A stretch of 64,000 bases of DNA, taken from contig JAHJYW010000009.1 of NCBI GenBank assembly GCA_018827375.1, forward strand, positions 33,986 through 97,985, given 5' to 3'. A model generated the notes under the pieces. It saw only the letters and a program-made list of their open reading frames with translations, was not told where the DNA came from and searched no databases. Shown in pieces: positions 9,701 to 18,856 of the stretch (position 1 is its first letter; every line of letters begins with the position of its first letter). Source of the DNA: Alphaproteobacteria bacterium (GTDB taxonomy: Bacteria; Pseudomonadota; Alphaproteobacteria; Caulobacterales; Hyphomonadaceae). The position numbers were made by a program, and so were the translations under genes.

Positions 9701-9876
9701 TCTGTGTTTCCTCTAGATTATAATTATTGCAACCCGAGGGCTCTGGGAGGGGGTGCAAGTGATCCATATGACGCTACGCCACCTTCACAAAAGGTGTTTG
9801 GGACACTGCTATGCAATTTATTGGACGACCGTCTCAAAAATGCAACGGTGAGTGAAGTTTTACTTAAGAGTCGATT

Positions 9877-10833
9877 TCAGACCGCGCCCAAGGCCCGACC
9901 CACAACATGACCGGCATCGCGGATCGCCAGGCGAACTGTATCTGACAGCGCCGTCATGTTCATGAAGCCATGCACCATGCCGGCATGCTCGCGCACGGTA
10001 ACGGGCACACCGAAGCTGGCCATCTTGTCGGCGTAGGCGAGGCCTTCATCCTTCAATGGATCCCAGCCGCAGAGCACGAAATGAGCTGGCGGAAGGCCCT
10101 TGAAAGCATCCGGGCCGGCAAATAGTGGTGACACACGAACATCCATCCGCTGGCTTTCATCCGTGATATAGCTGTCGCGGAAATATTCGAACAGGTTGGC
10201 CGAGATGAAGAAGCCACCTTCCTGGAAGCTCATTTTCTTGGTTCGGATGTCGACAAACTGCACCAGCGGATAGAGCAGGAGCTGGAAAGCAGGGCGGGGG
10301 CCGCCGGTCCGGTTCATTTCCTGGGCGAGATAGGCCGACAAATTGCCGCCGGCGCTGTCGCCGCTGACGGCTAGCCGTTCCGGATCAAGACCAAGCTTCT
10401 CGGCATGCGTGATGATCCAGCGCCAGGCTGCGAGGGCGTCTTCGTGCGCCGCCGGGAACGTGTGTTCGGGGGCGAGGCGGTAATCGATGGCGATGATCCG
10501 GCTGCGGGCGCCTTCGGCGAGGCGTTTGCAGACCATGTCATGGCTGTCGAGATCGCCCAGCATGAAGCCGCCGCCATGAAAGAAGACGATACCTGGTCCG
10601 GGTGGCATGCCGGCGCCAAGCGGCGTGTAGAGCCGCGCCTTCAGCGGACCTGCAGCGCCATCGATCCTGATATGAGCGACATCTGCCATTTCGGGCGCAT
10701 CGCGTTCGATGGCCCGGCTGGCGACATGGAATTGCTGACGCAGTTTGTCAGTTGAACTCTTCCAGTCGAGATTGGCAAGATCCGGGATCTGGAACCGGTC
10801 AAGGAAATGCCGAAAGGACTCGTCGATTGTCAT
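9877..10833 (-). CDS. Alpha/beta hydrolase of the hormone-sensitive-lipase family
   Basis: This 318-aa esterase has the HGGG oxyanion motif at residues 86-89 (IVFFHGGGFMLGDLDSHD), the nucleophile motif GDSAGG with Ser at about 160, then the acid region LCGWDPLKDEG and the histidine loop HAGMVHGF. Family enzymes hydrolyse esters of short to medium acyl groups in the cytoplasm; no signal peptide is seen. The frame stays open to an ATG at 10881, but MTIDESFRHFLDRFQIPDL at 10833 is the natural family start. The gene stands alone between a TonB receptor and an unknown protein, so the substrate cannot be inferred. Confidence 0.9.
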   Translation of the reverse strand: MTIDESFRHFLDRFQIPDLANLDWKSSTDKLRQQFHVASRAIERDAPEMADVAHIRIDGAAGPLKARLYTPLGAGMPPGPGIVFFHGGGFMLGDLDSHDMVCKRLAEGARSRIIAIDYRLAPEHTFPAAHEDALAAWRWIITHAEKLGLDPERLAVSGDSAGGNLSAYLAQEMNRTGGPRPAFQLLLYPLVQFVDIRTKKMSFQEGGFFISANLFEYFRDSYITDESQRMDVRVSPLFAGPDAFKGLPPAHFVLCGWDPLKDEGLAYADKMASFGVPVTVREHAGMVHGFMNMTALSDTVRLAIRDAGHVVGRALGAV

Positions 10834-10947
10834 GGCGGCAAGATGGGTCTGAAAGCAGCCCTTGTGAAGGCACAAACCCATGACCTGAGATGGAAAAGTG
10901 TAAATCCTGCCTGCCGGGCCTGTAAGGCTTTTCTTGCGAGGCGCAGG

Positions 10948-11832
10948 TCAGCGAAGTGTGGCGAGGCTGGCATTGCCTGTGGCCAGCTGGCGCACAAGGT
11001 CGGCAAAGACGCGTCCCTTGGTGTCATCGGGCAGGGTCTTGAGCGCGGTCATGGCGGTTGCGCCGAGTTCGCACACGTTCAACTGTCGCCTTAGATCGTC
11101 GGGGTGGGCGCTTGTGCCAGCGGCCATGATGAGCGGCATGATTTGTGGATCCGTCATCATGGACATGGCAACGCCTTCGAGGGCTGCCTTGTCGGTATGC
11201 GTGATCGGGCCATGGTTCACAGGGGTGCGGGCCGCATCGTCTGCAGCCAGGAGGAGATGCGCCATCAGTTCATAGCCATAGTTTCGCAATGGCGTTTCAA
11301 GCTGGGCGAGTTTTTGCCTCAGGGCGGCCGGGTCGCGGAGCGAACTTTCGTTCATGTCGGCATACTGCTCGCCATCGCACCATATGTTGCTGGCACGTGA
11401 TGCGGCCTTGAGGCGATCACGCGTTAGAACCAGAAGGTCATCGATATGTTTCGTGTCTGTACGCGCAAGGTCTGCTGCGCGTTCTCTCAGGAGGGCAGCG
11501 CCATGTTCCAGAACAATATTGGACTTATCGATACCGGTCCTGTCGCCGTGCTTGTTCAGCTGGCCCTTCAGGTCCTCTGAGGCGGACGGATCAATGCGCG
11601 CGAGTGTCTCGAAATAGTATGTCGCGGGTTTGGAGGTAAGGCCCGAGGGGGCGGACAAAAGATCCGTATCTGCCATGTCGACAGTTTCCAGATGCCCATG
11701 GTCTTTGTGTGATGCCGCCGGAAAATTGAGCACAGCCAGAAAAGCGCCGCTCACGACAGCAACAACCGCGCAAGCGAATATGGCGTTGCTGCTGATCGCG
11801 GGGCGTTTGCCTCCGCGGGCATCAAACGTCAT
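10948..11832 (-). CDS. Unknown membrane-anchored periplasmic protein (294 aa)
   Basis: I do not recognise a family. After a basic start (MTFDARGGKRPAISSN) there is one hydrophobic segment (AIFACAVVAVVSGAFLAVLN), so the protein is probably anchored in the inner membrane or exported with about 260 residues outside. The remainder looks mostly helical, with charged stretches (LRERAADLARTDTKHIDDLL) and only two cysteines. GGAGGG sits six bases before the ATG, supporting this start. It lies between an esterase and an acyl-CoA ligase on the same strand, but the gaps (114 and 69 bases) do not prove an operon. Real gene likely, function unknown. Confidence 0.75.
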   Translation of the reverse strand: MTFDARGGKRPAISSNAIFACAVVAVVSGAFLAVLNFPAASHKDHGHLETVDMADTDLLSAPSGLTSKPATYYFETLARIDPSASEDLKGQLNKHGDRTGIDKSNIVLEHGAALLRERAADLARTDTKHIDDLLVLTRDRLKAASRASNIWCDGEQYADMNESSLRDPAALRQKLAQLETPLRNYGYELMAHLLLAADDAARTPVNHGPITHTDKAALEGVAMSMMTDPQIMPLIMAAGTSAHPDDLRRQLNVCELGATAMTALKTLPDDTKGRVFADLVRQLATGNASLATLR

Positions 11833-11901
11833 GCGCGTCCCTCCAATAGTGAGGGGCAGTCTGTCAGGAAAAGCCTGACAAGACTTTAAGGCGTGAGCGG
11901 A

Positions 11902-13761
11902 TTAAAGCTGGACGACGCCCTCGGCCATTGGTTCCGCGTAAATGCGCGAGACCAGATCGGCACGGCGGTCAATGACCAGGCGCTGATTCACATAGCCCTT
12001 GTCGGTGATTTCGCCAGCATCAATCGAGGGAGGCTCTGTCAGAACCAGTAGGCGCTTCAGGCGCCGCGACGAGCCTGGCTCACCGGCATTAAAGGCCTTG
12101 GCCTTGTGAGCCAGTTCGTCCGTGAACGTTTTCAGGGCCTTCTGCTTGTCTCCGCCAGCAACTTTCACATACTGCTCCATGACGGCCTGTGATGGCCAGA
12201 CCATGGCGGTCGCGTAGTTCTTGTCCTGACCGGCAATCACGGCATCGAATATCAGTGGTGAGCAGGCGGCAACAAAGTCAGGTCGTAGTGTTCCAACGCT
12301 GACCCAGGTGCCGGAGGAAAGCTTGAAGTCTTCGCCGACGCGGCCGTCAAAGACGAGGCCTTTTTCCGGATGATCCTCATCCACGAACGTGACAGCATCG
12401 CCGAGGCAGTAATAGCCTTCCTCGTCGAACACTTCGGCATTCTTCTTCGGGCTGTTGAGGTAGCCCGCCATGACGGAGGGGCCTTTGACACGAACTTCCA
12501 GCTTGGCGCCGTTCGGCACGAGCTTGAGCGTCATACCTGGAAGGGGCAGGCCAATGAGACCAACGCGCTCGGCTTCCCAGTGCACGACGGTGATACCCTG
12601 CGTTTCAGTCGCGCCATACATCGTGATGATGGGGATGCGCCGTCCGGTCGCCTTGATGGCAAGCGCCTGCAGCCTGTCATAGAGGTCGTCTGACAGCGTC
12701 GCGCCGCCATAGCCGATGGACCGCATGTTCTTGAAGAAAGCTGCCAGCAGCGTGTCATCGGCCTCCATGGCATCGGCCAGCATGGCGAGGGCGATGGGCG
12801 CGGTGCCAAAGGATGAGGGCGAACAATCGCGGATATTGTCGATTGTCCGTTGGAAGAGCGCGGGTGTGGGTTTGCCATCATCAATCCAGAACGTTGCACC
12901 GTTCCAGATGGCGCCATTGAAGTTCACATTGGATCCGGAAATATGGTTCCAGGGCAGCCAGTCGAGCACGTTGGGAACAAGGTCCGGATCATATTCGGGG
13001 TCGCGGGCATCATCGCGCAGGCCTTCCTGCCCGCCAATCATTGAACACATGGCGCCTTGTGTCGTCGGCACAGGCTTTGGCATGCCGGTGGAACCGGAGG
13101 TGAAGAGGTATTTGGCGACTGACATGTCGTCGAGTTTGGCCATGCTGGCGGCGATTGCGTCAGTCGGCGCAGTGGCGGCAAGGTCGTCATAGTGGCGCAC
13201 GGCATTCTCGCCCGCCGGGTCGGCCGAAATGATATGGCATGCGGCGGCATCAAGGGCGCCGATGGCTTTCCGAAAGGGCTCGTATTGTTCGGCGAAGATG
13301 ATGGCTGGCTTTACAGCGTCGAAGCAGTGCTTGAGCTTTTCATAGTCAGTGGACATCAGTGAGTAGGGAACCGATATCGGCGCGGCAGGCGCGCCAATTT
13401 TCTGGGCTGCCAGAATTATCATGGCGGCGCGGGTCGAATTGCCGGACAGGAGCATCACGGGCGCGTCAGGGCCGGCACCCATGTCCAGGAAGGCTTGTGC
13501 GAGACTTTCGGTGATCGCCTTGGCTTCACCATAGCTCAGCGTCTGCCACTCGCCGGTGGCCGGATCCTTTTCCCTCAGGAAGGGGCGGTCAGGGTGTTCT
13601 GCCGCGCGCTCATCGAGGCAGTGGGGCACTGTTTTTGGACGGTCGCCGGGCGCGTGGCGCGGCGTGACATAGATTGCGCCGCTCTCGGTGCGGGTCATCT
13701 GAATGTCCGGCGCCTTCATCGGCAACAGGCGAAATGGCGGCAAGGTCTGACCTTCGGCCAT
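11902..13761 (-). CDS. Feruloyl-CoA-synthase-like acyl-CoA ligase
   Basis: This 619-aa member of the ANL (AMP-forming) superfamily carries the ATP/Mg motif YLFTSGSTGMPKPVPTTQGA, the A5 block MYGATETQG, the A7 block EGYYCLGDAV and FDGRVGEDFKLSSGTWVSVG. In that last block, feruloyl-CoA synthases have a modified A8 hinge instead of the usual RxxxxIK. Such enzymes activate ferulate and related hydroxycinnamates as CoA thioesters before side-chain removal. The N-terminal phrase ESGAIYVTPRHAPGDRPKTV also fits the family. No vanillin-pathway hydratase or dehydrogenase is adjacent, so the substrate could be another aryl or acyl acid. A GAGGGAG site precedes the ATG. Confidence 0.8.
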   Translation of the reverse strand: MAEGQTLPPFRLLPMKAPDIQMTRTESGAIYVTPRHAPGDRPKTVPHCLDERAAEHPDRPFLREKDPATGEWQTLSYGEAKAITESLAQAFLDMGAGPDAPVMLLSGNSTRAAMIILAAQKIGAPAAPISVPYSLMSTDYEKLKHCFDAVKPAIIFAEQYEPFRKAIGALDAAACHIISADPAGENAVRHYDDLAATAPTDAIAASMAKLDDMSVAKYLFTSGSTGMPKPVPTTQGAMCSMIGGQEGLRDDARDPEYDPDLVPNVLDWLPWNHISGSNVNFNGAIWNGATFWIDDGKPTPALFQRTIDNIRDCSPSSFGTAPIALAMLADAMEADDTLLAAFFKNMRSIGYGGATLSDDLYDRLQALAIKATGRRIPIITMYGATETQGITVVHWEAERVGLIGLPLPGMTLKLVPNGAKLEVRVKGPSVMAGYLNSPKKNAEVFDEEGYYCLGDAVTFVDEDHPEKGLVFDGRVGEDFKLSSGTWVSVGTLRPDFVAACSPLIFDAVIAGQDKNYATAMVWPSQAVMEQYVKVAGGDKQKALKTFTDELAHKAKAFNAGEPGSSRRLKRLLVLTEPPSIDAGEITDKGYVNQRLVIDRRADLVSRIYAEPMAEGVVQL

Positions 13762-13941
13762 GGCTGCGTACTCCCTCGGATATGATTGTTCTGTTTTTCC
13801 CAGTGTATTTGAAACGGGAGTATTGGCTAGCGTTCAACGCGGGCTGGCGTGTGCAAACGGCCGGATGACGTGGGGGCAGTGGGCGTTGAATCGCCCGCCG
13901 CCGCTGCGTCATGTCCTATCACTCCTGACAGGGTGCCAGGC

Positions 13942-15282
13942 TCAGGTCTCGGCCTTGACGGCCTCGACGACGATGTCGAGGCCTTGCTTCATGAGGGCTT
14001 CATCAAGCGCTTCGGCCATGACGCGTATAAGCGGCTCTGTCCCGGACTTGCGCACAACCATGCGGCCGCGCGCGCCCATCAGCGCTTCAGCTTCGACGAG
14101 GGCAGCCTTGACCCGATCGCTGTTCATCGGATTGGCGCCCGCATAGCGGATGTTGACCAGTTCCTGCGGCGCGGTGGCAAAGACGCGTCCAAGCGCTGAC
14201 ATTTTCTCTCCGCTTTCGGCGAGGATCGAGAGCACATGCAGTCCTGCGAGCAGGCCATCTCCGGTCGTGGAGACATCCGAGAGGATAATATGGCCGGACG
14301 GCTCGCCACCGAAATTGAAGCCATGCGCGCGCATGTGTTCGCCGACATAGCGATCGCCGACTTTCGTGCGCGCCAGGTTCAGGCCAAGCGACTGCATGTA
14401 CTGGTCGAGCCCCATGTTCGACATAACGGTCGATACCATGCCGCCGCCTTTGAGGCGTCCGCTCGCGTGAAGTTCACGGGCAATCAGGGCCATGATCTGG
14501 TCGCCATCAATCTCGGTGCCTGTCTCGTCAACGATGATGATGCGGTCGGCATCCCCGTCTAGCGCGAGACCGATATCGGCGCCGGCGTCCAGCACAGCGG
14601 CTTTCAGCGCGGCAGTGTCGGTCGATCCGCACCCGGCATTGATGTTCACCCCATCAGGCCCTGCGCCGATGACTCTCAGGTCTGCGCCGAAATGGAGGAG
14701 TGCCTCAGGTGCAACCTCGAAGCCCGCCCCATGGGCGCAGTCGAGCACGACTTTCATGCCCTGGATCTTGTTGCTTGCGTTCACGGTTGCGAGGCAGCTG
14801 CGGACATAGTCGTCGCCGACCCCCGCCATGCGTTGCGGTATAGAGATCATGGCGGGCGCAACATAGTCGCCGTCAAAGGCCGTTGCCATGGCGGCTTCAA
14901 GAGCCTCTTCGGTCAGGTCGTCAAATTTCAGGCCCTCGGGACTGAAGAGCTTTATGCCATTATCCTCATACTTGTTGTGCGAGGCTGACACCATGAGGCC
15001 GAACCGGGCGCCTGAGACGCGCGTTGTCATGGCCACAGCAGGGGTGGGAACGATGCCAGCGAGCTTCGGTGTAAGGCCCATGCTGGTAAGGCCCGCAACA
15101 AGGGCGGCCTCGATCATTTCGCCGGAGCGGCGGGTGTCACGTCCAATGACGACCGTGCCGTTACCATCCGGCGCAAAGGTGCGCGCGGTGGCGATGGCGA
15201 GCCGGAGCGCGGTTTCAGCCGTCATCGGCTTCTGGTTCACGCGGCCGCGGATGCCATCGGTTCCGAAATACTGACGTGCCAT
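13942..15282 (-). CDS. glmM: Phosphoglucosamine mutase
   Basis: The 446-aa enzyme converts glucosamine 6-phosphate to glucosamine 1-phosphate for UDP-GlcNAc, and so for peptidoglycan and LPS. It begins MARQYFGTDGIRGRVNQKPM, shows the phosphoserine loop MVSASHNKYEDNGIKLFS, the metal motif LDGDADR, a GEPSGH sugar-binding loop and the phosphate-binding KSGTEPLIRVM near the end, all in the normal order. Length matches the bacterial family. A strong GGGAGAAG precedes the ATG. It is often paired with folP or ftsH, but here cysQ lies 60 bases upstream on the same strand. Confidence 0.97.
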   Translation of the reverse strand: MARQYFGTDGIRGRVNQKPMTAETALRLAIATARTFAPDGNGTVVIGRDTRRSGEMIEAALVAGLTSMGLTPKLAGIVPTPAVAMTTRVSGARFGLMVSASHNKYEDNGIKLFSPEGLKFDDLTEEALEAAMATAFDGDYVAPAMISIPQRMAGVGDDYVRSCLATVNASNKIQGMKVVLDCAHGAGFEVAPEALLHFGADLRVIGAGPDGVNINAGCGSTDTAALKAAVLDAGADIGLALDGDADRIIIVDETGTEIDGDQIMALIARELHASGRLKGGGMVSTVMSNMGLDQYMQSLGLNLARTKVGDRYVGEHMRAHGFNFGGEPSGHIILSDVSTTGDGLLAGLHVLSILAESGEKMSALGRVFATAPQELVNIRYAGANPMNSDRVKAALVEAEALMGARGRMVVRKSGTEPLIRVMAEALDEALMKQGLDIVVEAVKAET

Positions 15283-15342
15283 GCGCTTGCTTCTCCCTGC
15301 ACGTTTCTTGGCAGAATTAAGTCGCTTGATCGAGAGCCTGCG

Positions 15343-16131
15343 TCAGCAGGGCGTCACGTCGCCATAGACAATGAAGTGCGGGTTGTCGTAGCCGCGTTCG
15401 CGTTTGCCATAGAGCAGAGGGGCGCCATCTTCTGTGAGAACGCGGCCGCCAGCGGCCTCGACCACGGCCTGACCAGCGGCCGTATCCCATTCCATCGTGC
15501 GGCCCATGCGGGGATAAAGGTCGGCCTCACCTGCTGCAATCAGGCAGAATTTCAGTGATGATCCGGCGCTGAGCGTCTCGCTGACATCATGCTTGGCCAG
15601 CCAGGCGTCGGTTTCCGGTGTGCGATGGGATTTCGAGGCAATAGCGGTGACGCCTGCTTCGGGGCAGCGGCGGATGCGCAGCGGTGTACGGTCCGTCGGC
15701 ACGGCGCCGCCCGGCTTGGCACTGGCGTGCCAGCCGGAATTGTGACTTTCGGCGACAAAAAGGCGGTCGCGGGCAGGCGCATAGACGACGCCCATGACCG
15801 GCCGGCCATGCTCGATGATCGCAATGTTCACGGTGAACTCGCCATTCTTGCTGACGAACTCACGCGTGCCGTCGAGCGGATCGACCAAGGCAAACCGCGG
15901 ACCGTGATCGGGCACATTGCCCTCGCTGGCGGCTTCTTCGGCGACGACCAACAGATCCGGATCGGCCTTGGCAAGCTCGGCAAGGATCAGCGTCTCTGCT
16001 TTCTGATCGGCCGCGGTGACGGGCGAGGCGTCGCCCTTATGCGCGACATCAAAGTCGCTCTCATAGATGTCCATGATGAGCTTACCGGCATCGAGCGCGA
16101 TGCGCGCGAGTGTATCAGCGGTTATGGCCAT
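15343..16131 (-). CDS. cysQ: 3'(2'),5'-bisphosphate nucleotidase
   Basis: The 262-aa inositol-monophosphatase-fold protein carries the metal-site blocks VAEEAASEG, then LVDPLDGTREFVSKNGEFTV, then EWDTAAGQAVVEAAGG, the set expected for CysQ. It hydrolyses 3'-phosphoadenosine 5'-phosphate left after sulfate activation or sulfation. The start MAITADTLARIALDAGKLIM is the usual N-terminal helix. glmM is 60 bases downstream and the FKBP lipoprotein 27 bases beyond the other end, all on the minus strand, so a shared transcript is plausible. An inositol monophosphatase is the main alternative, but the REFVSKNGEFTVNIA signature favours CysQ. Confidence 0.92.
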   Translation of the reverse strand: MAITADTLARIALDAGKLIMDIYESDFDVAHKGDASPVTAADQKAETLILAELAKADPDLLVVAEEAASEGNVPDHGPRFALVDPLDGTREFVSKNGEFTVNIAIIEHGRPVMGVVYAPARDRLFVAESHNSGWHASAKPGGAVPTDRTPLRIRRCPEAGVTAIASKSHRTPETDAWLAKHDVSETLSAGSSLKFCLIAAGEADLYPRMGRTMEWDTAAGQAVVEAAGGRVLTEDGAPLLYGKRERGYDNPHFIVYGDVTPC

Positions 16132-16158
16132 ATCCGTATCCTGACTTGAGCCGCTACC

Positions 16159-17043
16159 TTAGCCGCGCTTCATCACGTCCATGAGTTCGACTTCGAACTG
16201 CAGGGCTGCGTTGGGCGGGATTGGACCACCGGGCGTGCCGGCGGGGCCATAGCCCAGGTCTGAAGGGATATAGACCATCCAGCGGTCGCCGGGCTTCATC
16301 ATCGAGAGTGCCTCGACCCAGCCGGGGATGAGCTGGTTCGACGGAAAGACTTCAGGCGCGCCGCGCGCGTAGGAGCTGTCGAACTGTTCGCCGGTTTCGG
16401 CGAGACGGCCATCATAATGCACGGCAACCATTTCGCCATTCTCGGGCGACGGGCCGGAGGCATCACCGCTAGCGAGGACAACATATTCGAGGCCGGAATC
16501 GGTTTTCTTGACCTCGGGCAGGCTTGAATCCCAAGGCATGTATTTCTTCCATGCGGCCGCATCGGCTGTCTTGGGCTCCATCACTTCAAGCAGCTGGACC
16601 CGGAAGACGAGATCGTCGCCCGCCTTGATGACATTGCCGCGCGCCGTGTTGCCATAGGCGAGGTTGTTCGGAATGAAGAAGAGGAAATCATCGCCTTCGC
16701 TCATCAATTGCAGGCCCTGCGTCCAGCCCGGAATGACCTGGTTCAGCTTGAACGAGGCTGGCTGGCCGCGATCAAACGAACTGTCGAATTTCTCGCCAGC
16801 TGCGGTACGGCCATCATAGTTGACGCGGACCATGTCGGTTGGAACGGGTGACTTGCCGTCCTTTGGCCCTTCGTTGAGGACGATATATTGCAGGCCGCCC
16901 TCGGCGGACTTCACGTCCTTTCCGGCAGCATCCCATGGCAGGTATTGGTCAAATGGCGCGTTCACGTCTGTAATTTCCTTGGACTGGCTGCAGGCAGCAA
17001 TCATGAAGAGGGCAGCGCAGGCTGCAGCGAATGTGCGGATCAT
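16159..17043 (-). CDS. FKBP-type peptidyl-prolyl isomerase lipoprotein with two FKBP domains
   Basis: A lipoprotein signal (MIRTFAAACAALFMIAACSQ, lipobox IAAC) leads into two tandem FKBP domains. Domain 1, roughly residues 50-150, has VRVNYDGRTAAGEKFDSSFD and VIPGWTQGLQLMSEGDDFLF. Domain 2, roughly 180-292, has VAVHYDGRLAETGEQFDSSY and LIPGWVEALSMMKPGDRWMV, then YGPAGTPGGPIPPNAALQFE. Both keep the ligand-pocket aromatic and Ile/Trp pattern, so both may be active. The protein probably sits in the envelope facing the periplasm and assists folding of exported proteins. Bacterial FKBP proteins usually hold one domain plus a dimerisation segment; the tandem layout is less common. It lies 27 bases upstream of cysQ. 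Confidence 0.92.
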   Translation of the reverse strand: MIRTFAAACAALFMIAACSQSKEITDVNAPFDQYLPWDAAGKDVKSAEGGLQYIVLNEGPKDGKSPVPTDMVRVNYDGRTAAGEKFDSSFDRGQPASFKLNQVIPGWTQGLQLMSEGDDFLFFIPNNLAYGNTARGNVIKAGDDLVFRVQLLEVMEPKTADAAAWKKYMPWDSSLPEVKKTDSGLEYVVLASGDASGPSPENGEMVAVHYDGRLAETGEQFDSSYARGAPEVFPSNQLIPGWVEALSMMKPGDRWMVYIPSDLGYGPAGTPGGPIPPNAALQFEVELMDVMKRG

Positions 17044-17115
17044 CTCGGGACTGGCTCCGTCTGGTTCAGGTTTCGCGCGGGTCTAGGGCGCTTTTCTGCT
17101 GAAGTCACCTTGGCG

Positions 17116-18342
17116 CTACAGAGGGCGTGGCGGGTAACCTTCGGCTGTGAGGGCGTCGATCACGTCCTGTGTATGCTGGCTGTCGCGGGTTTCGATCAGG
17201 ATGTCGAACTCCGCGCCCTTGGCCGGAACGTCCAACGCAAGGCGGTTGTGTGCAACTTCCATGATATTGGCGCCATTGTCGCCGATGATCTTGGAAACAA
17301 GCGCGAGCAGGCCTGGCCGGTCGTCACCGATGATGCGGATGGATGCGAGGCGCTTTTCGCGCACAAGGGCGCGCGTCAGGACAGAAGCCAGCAGGCGCGT
17401 GTCGATATTGCCGCCGCACAGGACAAGACCGACCTTTTTGCCTTTGAACTTGCCGGGATGCGCCAGCAGGGCAGCGAGCCCGGCCGCGCCTGCGCCCTCA
17501 GCGACAGTCTTCTCGACGTTCACATACAGCGTGATGGCCTGTTCAAGGTGTTCTTCCTCGACCAGCACGATTTCATCCACGAGGTCGCGCACAACCTGCA
17601 GCGGCAGGCGCCCGACATCGCGCACCGCAATGCCTTCGGCAATCGTGGCGCCGCCAACGCTGACTTCCCGGCCCTCAATCTCGCAGAGCATGGCCGGATA
17701 CATGGAGGCCTGCACGCCGATGATGCTGATATTCGGATTGATGCCCTTGGCGGCAATCGCCATGCCCGAGATCAGGCCACCGCCGCCGATCGGCACGACC
17801 AGCGTATCCAGCTCGGGGGTTTCGGCGAGCATTTCGAGGGCAACTGTACCTTGGCCTGCCATGACATGGGGGTCGTCAAAGGGATGGATGAAGGTCAGGC
17901 CTTTGCGCTGGCAGATATTGTAGGCTTCGGCCTTGGCCTCGTCGAAGTTCAGGCCGTGCAGCACAATCTCTGCGCCATGGCTGCGGGTCTGCTCGACCTT
18001 GCTGAAGGGCGTTGTGCGCGGCATCACGATAGTTGCGGGGATGCCGAGGCGGCGGGAATGATAGGCGACGCCTTGGGAATGGTTGCCGGCGGAGGCTGCA
18101 ATAACGCCCGCCTCGCGCTGGGCCTGCGTCAGGTGCGACAGGCGATTGAGCGCGCCGCGTTCCTTGAAGGCCGCAGTGAACTGCAGGTTCTCGAACTTCA
18201 CCCACACTTCGGCGCCGGTAATGGCTGACAGCGTCCGCGAATAATGCATCGGCGTATGCACAATCTGGCCTTCGAGCACGCGCGCGGCAGCTTCGATATC
18301 AGACAGTGTTACGGGCAGGGCGGAGGTCAGTGTGTCAGGCAT
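17116..18342 (-). CDS. ilvA: Threonine ammonia-lyase with C-terminal ACT domain
   Basis: This 408-aa PLP enzyme deaminates threonine to 2-oxobutanoate. The PLP lysine lies in FTAAFKERGALNRLSHLT, the phosphate loop is VPIGGGGLISGMAIA, and ASAGNHSQGVAYHSRRLGIP is the substrate-binding Asn/His block. Residues from about 330 on (IRIIGDDRPGLLALVSKIIG) form one ACT domain, the short regulatory layout rather than the two-ACT-like domain of the long biosynthetic enzyme. Both catabolic and isoleucine-supplying roles occur with this layout, so regulation by isoleucine or other ligands is open. The start at 18342 gives the expected N-terminus (SDIEAAARVLEGQIVHTPM). Confidence 0.93.
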   Translation of the reverse strand: MPDTLTSALPVTLSDIEAAARVLEGQIVHTPMHYSRTLSAITGAEVWVKFENLQFTAAFKERGALNRLSHLTQAQREAGVIAASAGNHSQGVAYHSRRLGIPATIVMPRTTPFSKVEQTRSHGAEIVLHGLNFDEAKAEAYNICQRKGLTFIHPFDDPHVMAGQGTVALEMLAETPELDTLVVPIGGGGLISGMAIAAKGINPNISIIGVQASMYPAMLCEIEGREVSVGGATIAEGIAVRDVGRLPLQVVRDLVDEIVLVEEEHLEQAITLYVNVEKTVAEGAGAAGLAALLAHPGKFKGKKVGLVLCGGNIDTRLLASVLTRALVREKRLASIRIIGDDRPGLLALVSKIIGDNGANIMEVAHNRLALDVPAKGAEFDILIETRDSQHTQDVIDALTAEGYPPRPL

Positions 18343-18484
18343 TTCAGGGGTCCCGGTTGAAGTCGGCGCACCCTATTCTTCCAGCCCTGCGAGGGCAAGG
18401 CGGGTGTTCTAGGCCGACTCAGTGGGTATTCCCGTGTGTTTCGGGCAGGCCGCGAGGGGCGTGTTCAGCGGGCGCCGGACCCTT

Positions 18485-18856
18485 TCAGGGGGCCGCCCCC
18501 GACATCAGCCGTTGTATCGCATGGGCTAGCTTGCTCTCGTCATAGGGCTTTTGCAGGACGTGGCACTCGCTAAAGCGCGGTGCGAGGCCCCTGCGACCGT
18601 AGCCCGAGACGAAAAGAATGGGAACGTTTTCGGCAATGAGATAGTCGGCGATGGGGTCGCTTGGCGAGCCGTTCAGATTGAGATCAAGCAGCGCGATATC
18701 CGGTTTTTGACCGCCCCTGAGCTTGTCCATCGCCTCATCCAGGCTGGTGGCGCTGCCAGCAAGATCATATCCGAGGTGGGTGACAATATCTTCGAGATCG
18801 CACAGGAGTATGGCTTCGTCCTCGACAATGAATATTCGCGGGGCCGTCATTGTCAT
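18485..18856 (-). CDS. Stand-alone response-regulator receiver domain
   Basis: The 123-aa protein is a receiver domain only, starting MTMTAPRIFIVEDEAILLCD with the acidic pair in VEDE, the phospho-acceptor Asp at about 58 (ALLDLNLNG), the switch Ser in LFVSGYG and the Lys in VLQKPYDE. There is no DNA-binding or enzymatic output domain, so it probably acts through protein contacts or as a phosphate sink. Its ATG overlaps the stop of the kinase gene (ATGA, 18853-18856), which implies coupled translation and a dedicated pair. Single-domain receivers next to HWE kinases are frequent in alphaproteobacteria. Confidence 0.9.
   Translation of the reverse strand: MTMTAPRIFIVEDEAILLCDLEDIVTHLGYDLAGSATSLDEAMDKLRGGQKPDIALLDLNLNGSPSDPIADYLIAENVPILFVSGYGRRGLAPRFSECHVLQKPYDESKLAHAIQRLMSGAAP

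Noticed and set aside
16888..18228. 446-codon open frame opposite ilvA and the FKBP gene
   Set aside because: No recognisable domain; the minus-strand genes are full-length conserved enzymes.
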